47,725 bases of DNA, from the NCBI GenBank assembly GCA_017512905.1, contig JAFWEL010000136.1, positions 1 through 47,725 of the forward strand. Direction: 5' to 3'. Origin of the DNA: Clostridia bacterium (lineage in GTDB: Bacteria > Bacillota > Clostridia > Christensenellales > Aristaeellaceae). Made by a program: the position numbers and the translations under genes. The notes under the pieces were generated by a model, which saw only the letters and a list, made by a program, of their open reading frames with translations, was not told where the DNA came from and did not search any database. Every line of letters starts with the position of its first letter. The first letter of the stretch is position 1. Of this stretch, positions 25,167 to 32,498 are shown one piece after another.

Positions 25167-26213
25167 ATGAACAGCCTTGAGAGATTCTACAAGACCATCG
25201 CCTACGAGCCCGTCGACCGCCCCGCCTGCTGGATGGGCGACCCCACCCCCGAGGAAGCGGCCAAGCTTTGCGAATACTACGGCGTCGCCAACACCAGCGA
25301 GCTGAAGAAGGTCGTCGGCGACGACTTCTACGCCGTGGAGATCCCCTATCATTCCCCCACCTGCAACGCCATCTTCGCCGCCTTCGACTGGTACATGAAC
25401 GGCAGCAACGTGGACACCGAGCACCGCACCCTCACCGCCGACGGCTGCTTCGCCCATTGCGAGGACCTGGAAGAGGTGGAGGCCGTGAACTTCCCCTGGC
25501 CGGACCCGGAAAAGTACATCGACCCGGAGCTGTGCAAAAAGCTGGTGGCCGAGGCCCCCGAGGGCAAGACGGTCATGGGCATGCTGTGGGCCTGCCACTT
25601 CCAGGACACCTGCGCCGCCTTCGGCATGCAGACGGCCCTGATGAACATGGTGGCCGAGCCCGAGATGGTGCACTATGTGGACGACCACATCGTGGCCTTC
25701 TATGAAAAGGCGCTGCGCATCTTCCTGGAGGCCACCAAGGGCAAGGTCCACGCCATACTGATCGGCGACGACGTGGGCAGCCAGCGCGGGCTTATGATCT
25801 CCCCGAAGCTGGTGTCCGAATTCGTGATCCCCGGCGCGAAGAAGCTGATCGAGATCGCCCACAGCTACGGCGTGAAGATCGTCTACCACTCCTGCGGCAG
25901 CATCGTGGACGCCATCCCGCTGCTGATCGAGGCGGGCGTGGACGCCATCCATCCCATCCAGGCCAAGGCCGCGGGCATGCAGCCGGACAACCTGAAGGAG
26001 AAGTTCTACGGCAAGGTGGCCTTCTGCGGCGGCGTGGATACCCAGGACCTGCTGCCCTTCGGCAAGCCCGAGGAGGTGGCCGCCAAGGTGAAGGAGCTGC
26101 GCACCATCTTCCCCACCGGCCTGATCATCTCCCCCAGCCACGAGGCCCTGCAGGCCGACGTGCCCCCCGCCAACGTGAAAGCGCTGTTTGAGGAAGCGGG
26201 GAAAATATATTAA
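25167..26213 (+). CDS. UroD-like (MtaA/CmuA-type) methyltransferase family protein
   Basis: The 348-residue protein belongs to the uroporphyrinogen decarboxylase superfamily. It has YHSCGSI near residue 240 and FCGGVDTQDLLP near residue 290. The His-x-Cys pair and downstream Cys resemble the zinc site of corrinoid methyltransferases such as MtaA, not true HemE, which lacks them. Its operon with rhaM and a pterin methyltransferase argues against heme synthesis. A role in moving methyl groups from a sugar or other methylated compound is plausible, but no corrinoid protein gene is present. The start follows GAAGGGAGTCTGCGCC. Confidence 0.75.
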   Translation: MNSLERFYKTIAYEPVDRPACWMGDPTPEEAAKLCEYYGVANTSELKKVVGDDFYAVEIPYHSPTCNAIFAAFDWYMNGSNVDTEHRTLTADGCFAHCEDLEEVEAVNFPWPDPEKYIDPELCKKLVAEAPEGKTVMGMLWACHFQDTCAAFGMQTALMNMVAEPEMVHYVDDHIVAFYEKALRIFLEATKGKVHAILIGDDVGSQRGLMISPKLVSEFVIPGAKKLIEIAHSYGVKIVYHSCGSIVDAIPLLIEAGVDAIHPIQAKAAGMQPDNLKEKFYGKVAFCGGVDTQDLLPFGKPEEVAAKVKELRTIFPTGLIISPSHEALQADVPPANVKALFEEAGKIY

Positions 26214-26229
26214 CGGAGGGATACCAACC

Positions 26230-26553
26230 ATGCTTCGTTTCGGACAGATGATCAACGTGAAGCCCGAGGGGCTCGCGGCCTACAAGAAGTGGCACGCCAA
26301 CCCGATGCCCGGCGTGAACGAGATGATCAAGGAATGCCACCTGAAAAACTATTCCATCTACAGCCGTGGCGACTGGCTGTTCGCCTACTTTGAATACGAC
26401 GGCGACGACTTCGAGGCCGACATGGCGAAGATGGCCGCCGACCCCAACACCCAGGCGTGGTGGGACGTGGTCAAGCCCCTGATGCAGCCCCTGCCGGACC
26501 GCAAGGAGGGGGAGTTCTGGTCGGATATGGAGGAGATCTATCACCTCGACTAA
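26230..26553 (+). CDS. rhaM: L-rhamnose mutarotase (RhaM family)
   Basis: RhaM interconverts the anomers of L-rhamnose. The 107-residue protein follows the family pattern: YKKWHANPMPGV with the catalytic histidine near residue 22, KNYSIYSRGDWLFAYFEYDG, then a C-terminal QAWWDVVKPLM and EEIYHLD end. AACGGAGGGATACCAACC precedes the ATG at 26230, 16 bases after the UroD-like gene. No rhamnose isomerase, kinase or aldolase is nearby, so the enzyme may act on a related 6-deoxysugar. Confidence 0.88.
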   Translation: MLRFGQMINVKPEGLAAYKKWHANPMPGVNEMIKECHLKNYSIYSRGDWLFAYFEYDGDDFEADMAKMAADPNTQAWWDVVKPLMQPLPDRKEGEFWSDMEEIYHLD

Positions 26554-26554
26554 T

Positions 26555-26716
26555 TAAGGAACCTTCACGAAATAACTTACGCATCTTGCTTGTCTGAATC
26601 CGCTCCTGCTGCGTTGTCGTCGGTCAACGTGCCCCGGCACGCCTCCCTCCTCCAACCTTGCAGGAACGAATTCATCCTAAGCAATCTGCGCAACTTATTT
26701 CGTTACAGTTCCTAAG
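26555..26716. repeat. MITE-like element, AGGAAC ends
   Basis: The ends are imperfect inverted repeats of about 34 bases: the left begins AAGGAACCTTCACGAAATAA, and the right is its partly matched complement ending TTATTTCGTTACAGTTCCT. The 162-base interior has no gene. It splits rhaM from the pterin methyltransferase gene and would fold into a long hairpin in their transcript. Confidence 0.75.
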
Positions 26717-26732
26717 GGAAGGAGATTGCTCA

Positions 26733-27542
26733 ATGATTATCATCGGCGAAAAGATCAACGGAAGCATCCCCAGCGTGGCGGAGGCCATCGCCAAGCGGGA
26801 CGCGGAATTCATCAAGCAGCGCGCCCGCATCCAGGACGAGGCCGGCGCGACCTTCATCGACTGCTGCGCCTCCGTGCCGGAGGCCCAGGAGGTCGAGACC
26901 CTCAAGTGGATGATCGACTGCATCCAGGAGGTCAGCGACCTGCCCATCTCCATCGACAGCCCCAGCGCCCGGGTGCTGGCCGAGGCCTACAAGTTCTGCA
27001 AGCGCCCCGGCCTGTTCAACTCCGTCTCCGGCGAGGGCGACAAGATCGACATCATCTTCCCGATCATGGCCGAAAACAAGGGCTGGGAGTGCATCGCCCT
27101 GTGCTCGGACGACACGGGCATCCCGAAGAACGCCGCCGACCGCCTGAAGGTGTTCGACAAGATCATGGCCAAGGCCAAGGAGTACGGCATCCGCCCCTCC
27201 CGCCTGCACATCGACCCGCTGGTGGAGATGCTGTGCACCAGCGAAAACGGCATCGAGACCAACGAGGAGGTCATCTCCACCATCCGCGAGCGGTATGACG
27301 ACATCCACATCACCGCCGCCATCTCCAACATCTCCTTCAACCTGCCCGTGCGCAAGATGGTGAACCTGGGCTTCACCGTGCTGGCCATGAAGGCGGGCCT
27401 GGACAGCGCCATCCTCGATCCCACCAACCGGGACATGATGGGCGTCATCTACGCCACCGAGGCGTTGCTGGGCCTGGACGATTACTGCATGGAGTACATC
27501 TCCGCCTACCGCGAGGGCCTCTTCGGGCCGAAGAAGGACTGA
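26733..27542 (+). CDS. Pterin-binding methyltransferase (MeTr/DHPS-like)
   Basis: This 269-residue TIM-barrel protein of the methyltetrahydrofolate methyltransferase type (AcsE/MtgA/MtvA relatives) begins MIIIGEKINGSIPSVAEAIA. Pterin-site motifs include DEAGATFIDCCAS near residue 35, SIDSPS near residue 75, FNSVSGEGDK, and the C-terminal NISFNLP. Such enzymes move a methyl group between a corrinoid protein and tetrahydrofolate. With the UroD-like gene it would form two thirds of a methyl-transfer system; the corrinoid carrier is absent. I chose the ATG at 26733 after AAGGAGATTGCTCA. A strong terminator follows. Confidence 0.82.
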   Translation: MIIIGEKINGSIPSVAEAIAKRDAEFIKQRARIQDEAGATFIDCCASVPEAQEVETLKWMIDCIQEVSDLPISIDSPSARVLAEAYKFCKRPGLFNSVSGEGDKIDIIFPIMAENKGWECIALCSDDTGIPKNAADRLKVFDKIMAKAKEYGIRPSRLHIDPLVEMLCTSENGIETNEEVISTIRERYDDIHITAAISNISFNLPVRKMVNLGFTVLAMKAGLDSAILDPTNRDMMGVIYATEALLGLDDYCMEYISAYREGLFGPKKD

Positions 27543-27561
27543 CGGCCTCGCCCACAGAGCA

Positions 27562-27600
27562 ACAGCAGGGGCGCCGCAACGGCGCCCCTGCTGTCATTTT
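27562..27600 (+). terminator. Terminator of the UroD/rhaM operon
   Basis: ACAGCAGGGGCGCCG and CGGCGCCCCTGCTGT form a perfect 15-base-pair stem with a CAA loop, followed by CATTTT. Confidence 0.9.
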
Positions 27601-27788
27601 GTCAGGCAAGTCAAGGGACTTCAACGCCGGTATGACGGAAAAGGCACCGCAGGATTGTATAGGTTTAGGTTGAGATTAGTATCAAATCTCGCCCGTTTGG
27701 GAGTGCTTCCAATCCCCGGACAGCGCCGTTTATTGCGCCTGCCAATGCATGAATGCCGAATCTGTGACCCGTTAAAGTTGAATGACCC

Positions 27789-27817
27789 TGTAGGGGCGGC
27801 GCAACGCCGCCCCTACA
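27789..27817. repeat. Palindrome TGTAGGGGCGGCG
   Basis: A perfect 13-base-pair palindrome with a CAA loop lies 10 bases before the composite repeat. The rest of 27601-27788 holds no gene or signal that I can support. Confidence 0.7.
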
Positions 27818-27827
27818 TTTCGTCTGA

Positions 27828-28196
27828 AAATTCTGATTTGTCGCGGGCTTGCGCCCGCTTGAAGGGGGACAGGTCCCCCTTCAATACATCCTCCTCAGAT
27901 TTGCCTGAAATCGCAAGCGATTTCCGGGCGGCAAATCTGAAAGGAAACGATTTTTGCTCTGGTCGGCAGGCTCCCTGCCGCCCTGAAGGACTAGCTTCGC
28001 GTCGCAAAAAAGGCCCCGCCCGCGGCGTACACGCCGCCGCGTACGATTAAAGATCGGGGCGCTACCGCCCCCGATACCCCCGGTAAGTTAGTCAATAGCC
28101 TCCCCTGCGACGCGAAGCTAGTGGGGAGGTGGCCCCGCCAAAGGCGGGGTCGGAGGGGTTCCGTGTGCTCAGCATCAGCCCGATAAATCAGAATTT
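27828..28196 (+). repeat. Dispersed MITE-like repeat, copy b (complete)
   Basis: This is the most complete copy, 369 bases. It is bounded by AAATTCTGATTTGTCG (27828-27843) and CGATAAATCAGAATTT (28181-28196), inverted with one mismatch. The left part matches 1-137 and the right part matches 47585-47725, both in opposite orientation. The inside is a series of palindromes and has no open frame with gene-like features. It ends 17 bases from the histidine phosphatase stop, so it probably ends that operon's transcript. Confidence 0.85.
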
Positions 28197-28212
28197 GCCT
28201 TCATCCAAGCAA

Positions 28213-28899
28213 CTACTCCGATTCCTGCTGGATCGATGGCCTGCCTGCGCCGCGGTGAATGTGGGCGCAGTCGTTGAACAGCTCCACCCGGGGAAAGACC
28301 CAGGCTCCCTCGTCCACCGGGAAATCCAGCGTGATGATGGAGGTGAAATCGTAGGGGAACACCGAGGCGACATACGGGAACGGCAGGTTCAGCAGGTGCG
28401 CCAGCACACACGCGCCGGAGCCGCCGTGGCTGAACAGGGCGACGGTCCGGTCCGTGCCGCCCCGGCAGAGGAACCGGCGGCCCTCGTGCCTGTAGCCCTG
28501 TTTTTCAAGGAACCCGTCGAACTTCTCCGCGATCATATCATAGTATGCCGTCGCAGTGTTTCCGGCGAAGTAGGGGTGGGCCCTCCAGTCCCCGCCCGAA
28601 AAATCGAAGCCCTCCGCCAGCATCAGGTCGCCCAGCGTCCAGGGATGGCCGTCATGGGGAACGCCCGGGCCGCCCCAGGAGATCTCGTGCATGTAATCCA
28701 GCGTGGTCACCGGCAGCCCCAGCCGCTCGGCCGTAAAGGCGGCCGTCTGTGCCGCGCGGCCGCAGGGCGAGGTGTAGATCTCAGATATCCCCTCCACCGC
28801 CAGCCGCTCCGCCGCGGCCGCGGCCTGTTCCCTGCCTGTCTCCGTCAGGCAATCGCGGGCATAATCCGGCTCACCGTGTCGCACAAATATGATTCTCAT
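28213..28899 (-). CDS. Histidine phosphatase (phosphoglycerate-mutase-like)
   Basis: The 228-residue protein begins MRIIFVRHGEPD, the RHG catalytic motif with the phospho-accepting histidine. The second conserved histidine lies in VALFSHGGSGA near residue 162. Substrate range in this family is wide (phosphosugars, cofactors, phosphoproteins) and cannot be set here. I chose the ATG at 28899 after GGAGGGACT; a GTG 15 bases upstream is in frame but has a weaker site. It is the last gene of a minus-strand operon after ttcA, a phosphoesterase and a Nudix hydrolase. Confidence 0.87.
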   Translation of the reverse strand: MRIIFVRHGEPDYARDCLTETGREQAAAAAERLAVEGISEIYTSPCGRAAQTAAFTAERLGLPVTTLDYMHEISWGGPGVPHDGHPWTLGDLMLAEGFDFSGGDWRAHPYFAGNTATAYYDMIAEKFDGFLEKQGYRHEGRRFLCRGGTDRTVALFSHGGSGACVLAHLLNLPFPYVASVFPYDFTSIITLDFPVDEGAWVFPRVELFNDCAHIHRGAGRPSIQQESE

Positions 28900-28938
28900 A
28901 GTCCCTCCGGTCACATCGCCTGCGCTGTATTGCTCCCA

Positions 28939-29502
28939 TCATTTCCCATAAGCCCAGGCGTAGCAATAGGCCTGGGTCCTGGCGGCGAAGGCCTCGGTGC
29001 GCAGGAGGTTGCGCATCTGCGCCTTCGTATACCAGCCCGGCACGATCTCCTCCACGTCAGAGGTACTCTCACGGAACGTGCCTGCGGCGGTGCCGAAGAC
29101 GCACAGGTTCCGCTCGTTGGAAAAGCCCACGGCGCTGTAGCTGTTGTCCAGGATGTCGTCGATGCGGGTCAGCTTCAGCCCGGTCTCCTCCCACAGCTCC
29201 CGCCTGGCGCTCTCCTCCGGCGTCTCGCCGGGATCGATCAGCCCGGCGGGGAAGTTGTAGATCCACTGGGCCATGGCCATGCGGTATTCCCGGTTGACCA
29301 GTATGCGCTCGCCGTCCTTGTCCGTAAGGATCATGATCACCGAATCCGCCTTCTTGTTCTGGAGCGCCTCCAACGTGGTGATGTCCCGGTTGCGGCTGAT
29401 AATCTCATAGGTCTTCCCGTGGCCCTCCGCCGTGACGTAATCCACGTCGTAGCGGGTGATGAACTTGCCCTCGTGTATCTTTCGGATGCCCTGGTACTTC
29501 AT
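28939..29502 (-). CDS. Nudix hydrolase (ADP-ribose pyrophosphatase-like)
   Basis: The 187-residue protein has a full Nudix box, GLIDPGETPEESARREL followed by WEETGL (about residues 87-109). The N-terminal half resembles ADP-sugar pyrophosphatases, with strands ending TLEALQNKKADSVIMIL. It probably cleaves a nucleoside diphosphate linked to a sugar or other group. The operon order on minus is ttcA, phosphoesterase, this gene, histidine phosphatase; all look like small hydrolases used in housekeeping. The ATG follows GGAGTTGGAAGACC. Confidence 0.88.
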   Translation of the reverse strand: MKYQGIRKIHEGKFITRYDVDYVTAEGHGKTYEIISRNRDITTLEALQNKKADSVIMILTDKDGERILVNREYRMAMAQWIYNFPAGLIDPGETPEESARRELWEETGLKLTRIDDILDNSYSAVGFSNERNLCVFGTAAGTFRESTSDVEEIVPGWYTKAQMRNLLRTEAFAARTQAYCYAWAYGK

Positions 29503-29532
29503 GGTCTTCCAACTCCTCCGCTTATCTTGTTG

Positions 29533-30186
29533 TCACAGGCCCATCTTGCCCATAATGCCGTCCGCGGTCACGCCTGGATGGGTGACGTACAGCCGGGCGA
29601 TCTGCTCCATCAGCGCGGCGTCCCAGCCGTGGCGGCGGGCGATCTCCCCGGGACCCCTGCCCTTTTCCGTCTCCCGCATCACCGCCTCGATCTGCGCCTT
29701 CAGGTCAGTCGGCTTCGGCGCTGCCGGCGTCCTGCCCCCATGGGGGATGTCGATGCGGTTCACGCGGATATCCCCGTCCCCGACCTCCAGCACGGCCAGC
29801 GTGATGGCCTGGTTGAAGCGCCTGGGGCCGCAGCTGCCGGGGTTCAGCAACAGCGTCCGGCCCCGGCGGGATTCCTCGTACCGATGGGAATGGCCGTAGA
29901 CCACCAGGTCCCAGGGCGTCAGGTCCGCCGGGAGGTCCGCCTTTTTGTGGGTCATGTACACCCGCAGCCCGCCGAGGCTGAAGTCCAGGCACATCGGAAG
30001 GTGCTCCGCCCACGCCCTGTCGTTGTTGCCCCGCACGACGTGGACCGGCGCGATTCGCGCCAGCGCGTCGATCACGTCCTGCCGGTTGATGTCGCCGCCG
30101 TGCAGTATCGCCTCGCAGCCCTCCAGCGCCGACAGCGCCTCCGGCCGCAGCAGACCGTGGGTATCCGACAATACGCCGATCCTCAT
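29533..30186 (-). CDS. YfcE-like metallophosphoesterase with C-terminal extension
   Basis: The first 150 or so residues form a calcineurin-type phosphodiesterase with all metal motifs: SDTHG (8-12), HGGDI, RGNND and YGHSHR. The family hydrolyses phosphodiesters such as cyclic nucleotides in vitro; the true substrate is unknown. The last 60 or so residues (LKAQIEAVMRETEKGRGPGE and onward) look like a small helical, perhaps helix-turn-helix, domain. The ATG at 30186 follows GAGGAGGCTGGGAGC. It starts 13 bases after the ttcA stop and belongs to the same operon. Confidence 0.85.
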   Translation of the reverse strand: MRIGVLSDTHGLLRPEALSALEGCEAILHGGDINRQDVIDALARIAPVHVVRGNNDRAWAEHLPMCLDFSLGGLRVYMTHKKADLPADLTPWDLVVYGHSHRYEESRRGRTLLLNPGSCGPRRFNQAITLAVLEVGDGDIRVNRIDIPHGGRTPAAPKPTDLKAQIEAVMRETEKGRGPGEIARRHGWDAALMEQIARLYVTHPGVTADGIMGKMGL

Positions 30187-30199
30187 GCTCCCAGCCTCC

Positions 30200-31072
30200 T
30201 CACGTCCCGGCGTCGCCGGGCGTCGCGTCGCCCTCGCCGGTATCCTCAAATCCGTCCAGGAAGGTATATTCCCGTCCCCCCTGCTTCCAGCCCACCAGCG
30301 TGTCCAGCTGGACGCGGTGGATGCTGTTGAAGATGTTCTGCGCCACCTTGGGGTTGGTCCGGTGGAGCTCGGCGATCAGGCGCTTGACCTCCTGGCGCTT
30401 GGAGGCGCTCTCGTCGAGGGCGGCGCTCTCGCTCAGGCGGCAGGCGCAGCGCAGGAACTCCAGGCCGAAGGCGTCCCGCCAGGCGATGATGTCCCGCTCC
30501 CGAACCCGGTAGAGGGGGCGGATCAGCGTCATGCCGGGAAAGTTCCGGGCCCGGAGCATAGGCGGCATGGCCTGGATCTGGCCGCCGTAGAGCATGGCCA
30601 TCAGCGTGGTTTCGATCACGTCGTCGTAGTGGTGGCCCAGGGCAATCTTGTTGCAGCCCAGATCCCGGGCCCTGCCGTAGAGGCAGCCCCGGCGCATCCG
30701 GGCGCACAGGAAGCAGGGGTGCTCGTCCTGGGCGTTGGCCACCTCGAAGACGTCGCTCTCAAACAGCGTGTAGGGGATCTCCAGCCGGCGAGCGTTCTCC
30801 TCCACACGGCGGCGGTTTTCGGGGCTGTAGCCCGGGTCCATGATCAGGTAGACCGCCTCGAAGGGCGTCTCGCTGTGGCGCTGGAGCAGCCGCATCAGCA
30901 CGGCCAGCAGCATGGAATCCTTGCCACCGGAGATGCACACGGCGATCCTGTCCCCCGGGGACAGCAGCCTGTAATCCCGCAGGGCGCGCATGAAGGGCCG
31001 CCAGATGGGCTTGCGCAGGTCGGTCAGCAATCGCTGCTCCATGCGCTGCACCGGGCTGAGTTCACGGGGCAT
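30200..31072 (-). CDS. ttcA: TtcA-family tRNA 2-thiocytidine synthetase
   Basis: TtcA thiolates cytidine 32 of some tRNAs, using ATP and an iron-sulfur cluster. The 290-residue protein has the PP-loop SGGKDS near residue 50 and the cysteine pair CFLC (HPCFLCARM) near residue 118, with a further CAC near residue 209. I chose the ATG at 31072 after GGAGGCGCGGCC. Upstream on minus, TGGTACAAT (31103-31111) is a good extended -10 without a clear -35. It is the first gene of a four-gene operon. Confidence 0.85.
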   Translation of the reverse strand: MPRELSPVQRMEQRLLTDLRKPIWRPFMRALRDYRLLSPGDRIAVCISGGKDSMLLAVLMRLLQRHSETPFEAVYLIMDPGYSPENRRRVEENARRLEIPYTLFESDVFEVANAQDEHPCFLCARMRRGCLYGRARDLGCNKIALGHHYDDVIETTLMAMLYGGQIQAMPPMLRARNFPGMTLIRPLYRVRERDIIAWRDAFGLEFLRCACRLSESAALDESASKRQEVKRLIAELHRTNPKVAQNIFNSIHRVQLDTLVGWKQGGREYTFLDGFEDTGEGDATPGDAGT

Positions 31073-31225
31073 GGCCGCGCCTCCTTCGATTCGTTTGTCG
31101 CCATTGTACCATAAAATGGCCCGCCCGGGACGCCTCAACGGCAAATTTACCGGACAGTCGCGTTAAAAGTTCCGCCCAATATTGACATTATTATGAAATT
31201 GTTGGATTTATTTCGTTACTGTGCT

Positions 31226-31253
31226 TTTACTTTCCCTATTTTTGTAATACAAT
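31226..31253 (+). promoter_or_regulatory. Promoter for the secreted SH3 gene, TTTACT-16-TACAAT
   Basis: TTTACT (31226-31231) and TACAAT (31248-31253) lie about 40 bases before the ATG at 31294, in an AT-rich region. Confidence 0.6.
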
Positions 31254-31293
31254 ATCATAGACAGATAATACACAATGCAAGGGAGTACATTCT

Positions 31294-32070
31294 ATGAAAC
31301 AAATCAGAAAGGCGCTCGTCGCCATACTGGTGCTGCTGATTACGCTGCCCTGCATCGCGATTGCCAGCGCCCGCTACACCGGATATATCAACAAGAACAC
31401 CTACGTCTACAAGAAGCCCTCCACCTCCTCCCAGCGCTTGGCCATCGCCTGCAACACGAAGGTCTACGTCATCGGCCAGAGCGGCAGGTTCTACAAGGTG
31501 CAAAACACCAAGCGCACTGGAACAGGCTATGTACTGAAGACCTGCGTATCCAAGACCAGGGTGCCCGAGCCGACGCCCACCGAAGAGGATCCCGCCGAGG
31601 ATCCCGGCACGGGAGAGGACCCCGGCACCGGTACCGACACCGGCTCCACCGCCTGGAAATCCAAGGTGGTCAAGCTGGACTGGTACAAGACCGGCAAGGA
31701 CGTGCTGAAGCGGGGCGCTTACGGCTACCTCTATGACATCGACACCGGCATCCGGATGCGCATCAAGCGCATGGGCGGCAGCAACCACGCCGACGTGGAG
31801 CCGGCCACGGCCGCCGACACCGCGAAGCTGAAGAAGATCGCCGGGGGCAAGTTCTCGTGGACCTGCCACGCGGTGATCCTGCAGGCCAACGGCCAATACG
31901 TCGCCTGCTCCATCAACACCCTGCCCCACGGCGACCAGACCATACTGGACAACGGCTACAACGGCCAGTTCTGCATGCACATGGTGAACAGCCGGACCCA
32001 CGGCTCCGGAAAGATCAACCCCAACCACCAGGCCTGCATCAACAAGGCCTACAAGTGGGCCCACGGCTGA
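31294..32070 (+). CDS. Secreted protein with SH3 domain and conserved His-rich C-terminal domain
   Basis: The 258-residue protein has a signal peptide (about 1-27), an SH3-like domain (about 28-88), a Pro/Glu/Asp/Gly/Thr linker with repeats such as DPGTGEDPGTGTDTG (about 92-118), and a C-terminal domain of about 135 residues. That domain carries SNHADVEPATAADT, SWTCHAVIL, LPHG, FCMHMVNSRTHGSG and NHQACI, the pattern of a conserved Clostridia domain without a function I can name. The C-x-H motif near residue 227 recalls the L,D-transpeptidase active site, but order and spacing differ. Wall attachment through SH3 is likely. Confidence 0.7.
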   Translation: MKQIRKALVAILVLLITLPCIAIASARYTGYINKNTYVYKKPSTSSQRLAIACNTKVYVIGQSGRFYKVQNTKRTGTGYVLKTCVSKTRVPEPTPTEEDPAEDPGTGEDPGTGTDTGSTAWKSKVVKLDWYKTGKDVLKRGAYGYLYDIDTGIRMRIKRMGGSNHADVEPATAADTAKLKKIAGGKFSWTCHAVILQANGQYVACSINTLPHGDQTILDNGYNGQFCMHMVNSRTHGSGKINPNHQACINKAYKWAHG

Positions 32071-32081
32071 TCGACGCGGTC

Positions 32082-32128
32082 AAGCAAAGCCCCCATCGGG
32101 TTTCATACCGATGGGGGGGGCTTTGCTT
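32082..32128. terminator. Bidirectional terminator
   Basis: AAGCAAAGCCCCCATCGG pairs with CCGATGGGGGGGCTTTGCTT (one bulged region of G). It serves the plus-strand SH3 gene and the minus-strand lipoprotein gene, which converge here. Confidence 0.85.
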
Positions 32129-32134
32129 AAAGCT

Positions 32135-32389
32135 TTACTGCCCTGGCTGGGCGTCCGCGGCGTTCTCCGCCGGGGTGTCGATGGCGTCGTCCACGGCATT
32201 GCCGACGGCGTCGCCCGCGTCCTTCGCCGCGTCCGCCGGTCCGGGCTGCTCCGTGGGCGTGGGCTCGGCGGTGGTCTGGGCCGGGGCTTCGGTGGGCGTG
32301 GTGGTCGTGGTGGTCGTCCGGCCCTCACAGGCCGCCAGCGCAAGGGCCAGCACCGCGAGCGCAGCCATCAGCAAAAGTACCTTTTTCAT
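32135..32389 (-). CDS. Small lipoprotein with Thr/Pro/Ala-rich tail
   Basis: The 84-residue protein has the signal MKKVLLLMAALAVLALALAA ending at a lipobox LAAC, so the cysteine at 21 would carry a lipid. The mature part is low complexity: TTTTTTTPTEAPAQTT, then an Ala/Asp stretch (AAKDAGDAVGNAVDDAIDTP). No domain is recognised. It may be a surface spacer or a stress lipoprotein. CAGGAGGACAAGCCC precedes the ATG. It shows that the organism has lipoproteins, unlike its sugar-binding proteins here. Confidence 0.75.
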   Translation of the reverse strand: MKKVLLLMAALAVLALALAACEGRTTTTTTTPTEAPAQTTAEPTPTEQPGPADAAKDAGDAVGNAVDDAIDTPAENAADAQPGQ

Positions 32390-32456
32390 GGGCTTGTCCT
32401 CCTGATATTGGTTTACAGACAATAGGATATTCAGGAGGCGGAGGAAAAATACCGGG

Positions 32457-32498
32457 AAATTCTGATTTGTCGCGCTGACGCCCGATAAATCAGAATTT
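32457..32498. repeat. Dispersed MITE-like repeat, minimal copy c
   Basis: AAATTCTGATTTGTCG (32457-32472) and CGATAAATCAGAATTT (32483-32498) lie only 10 bases apart: the two ends of the family without the interior. Read on minus, it supplies two bases of the asnA stop codon (32497-32499). Confidence 0.85.

Noticed and set aside
25167-26213. True uroporphyrinogen decarboxylase (hemE)
   Set aside because: The His-x-Cys methyltransferase-like site and the rhaM/pterin enzyme context do not fit heme synthesis.
27606-28212. Genes in the repeat-rich stretch
   Set aside because: Open frames here follow palindromic repeat sequence, lack start signals and resemble no family.
28129-30330. A 733-codon plus-strand frame
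   Set aside because: It lies opposite the histidine phosphatase, Nudix and phosphoesterase genes, which have full motifs and good starts; the plus frame has none.
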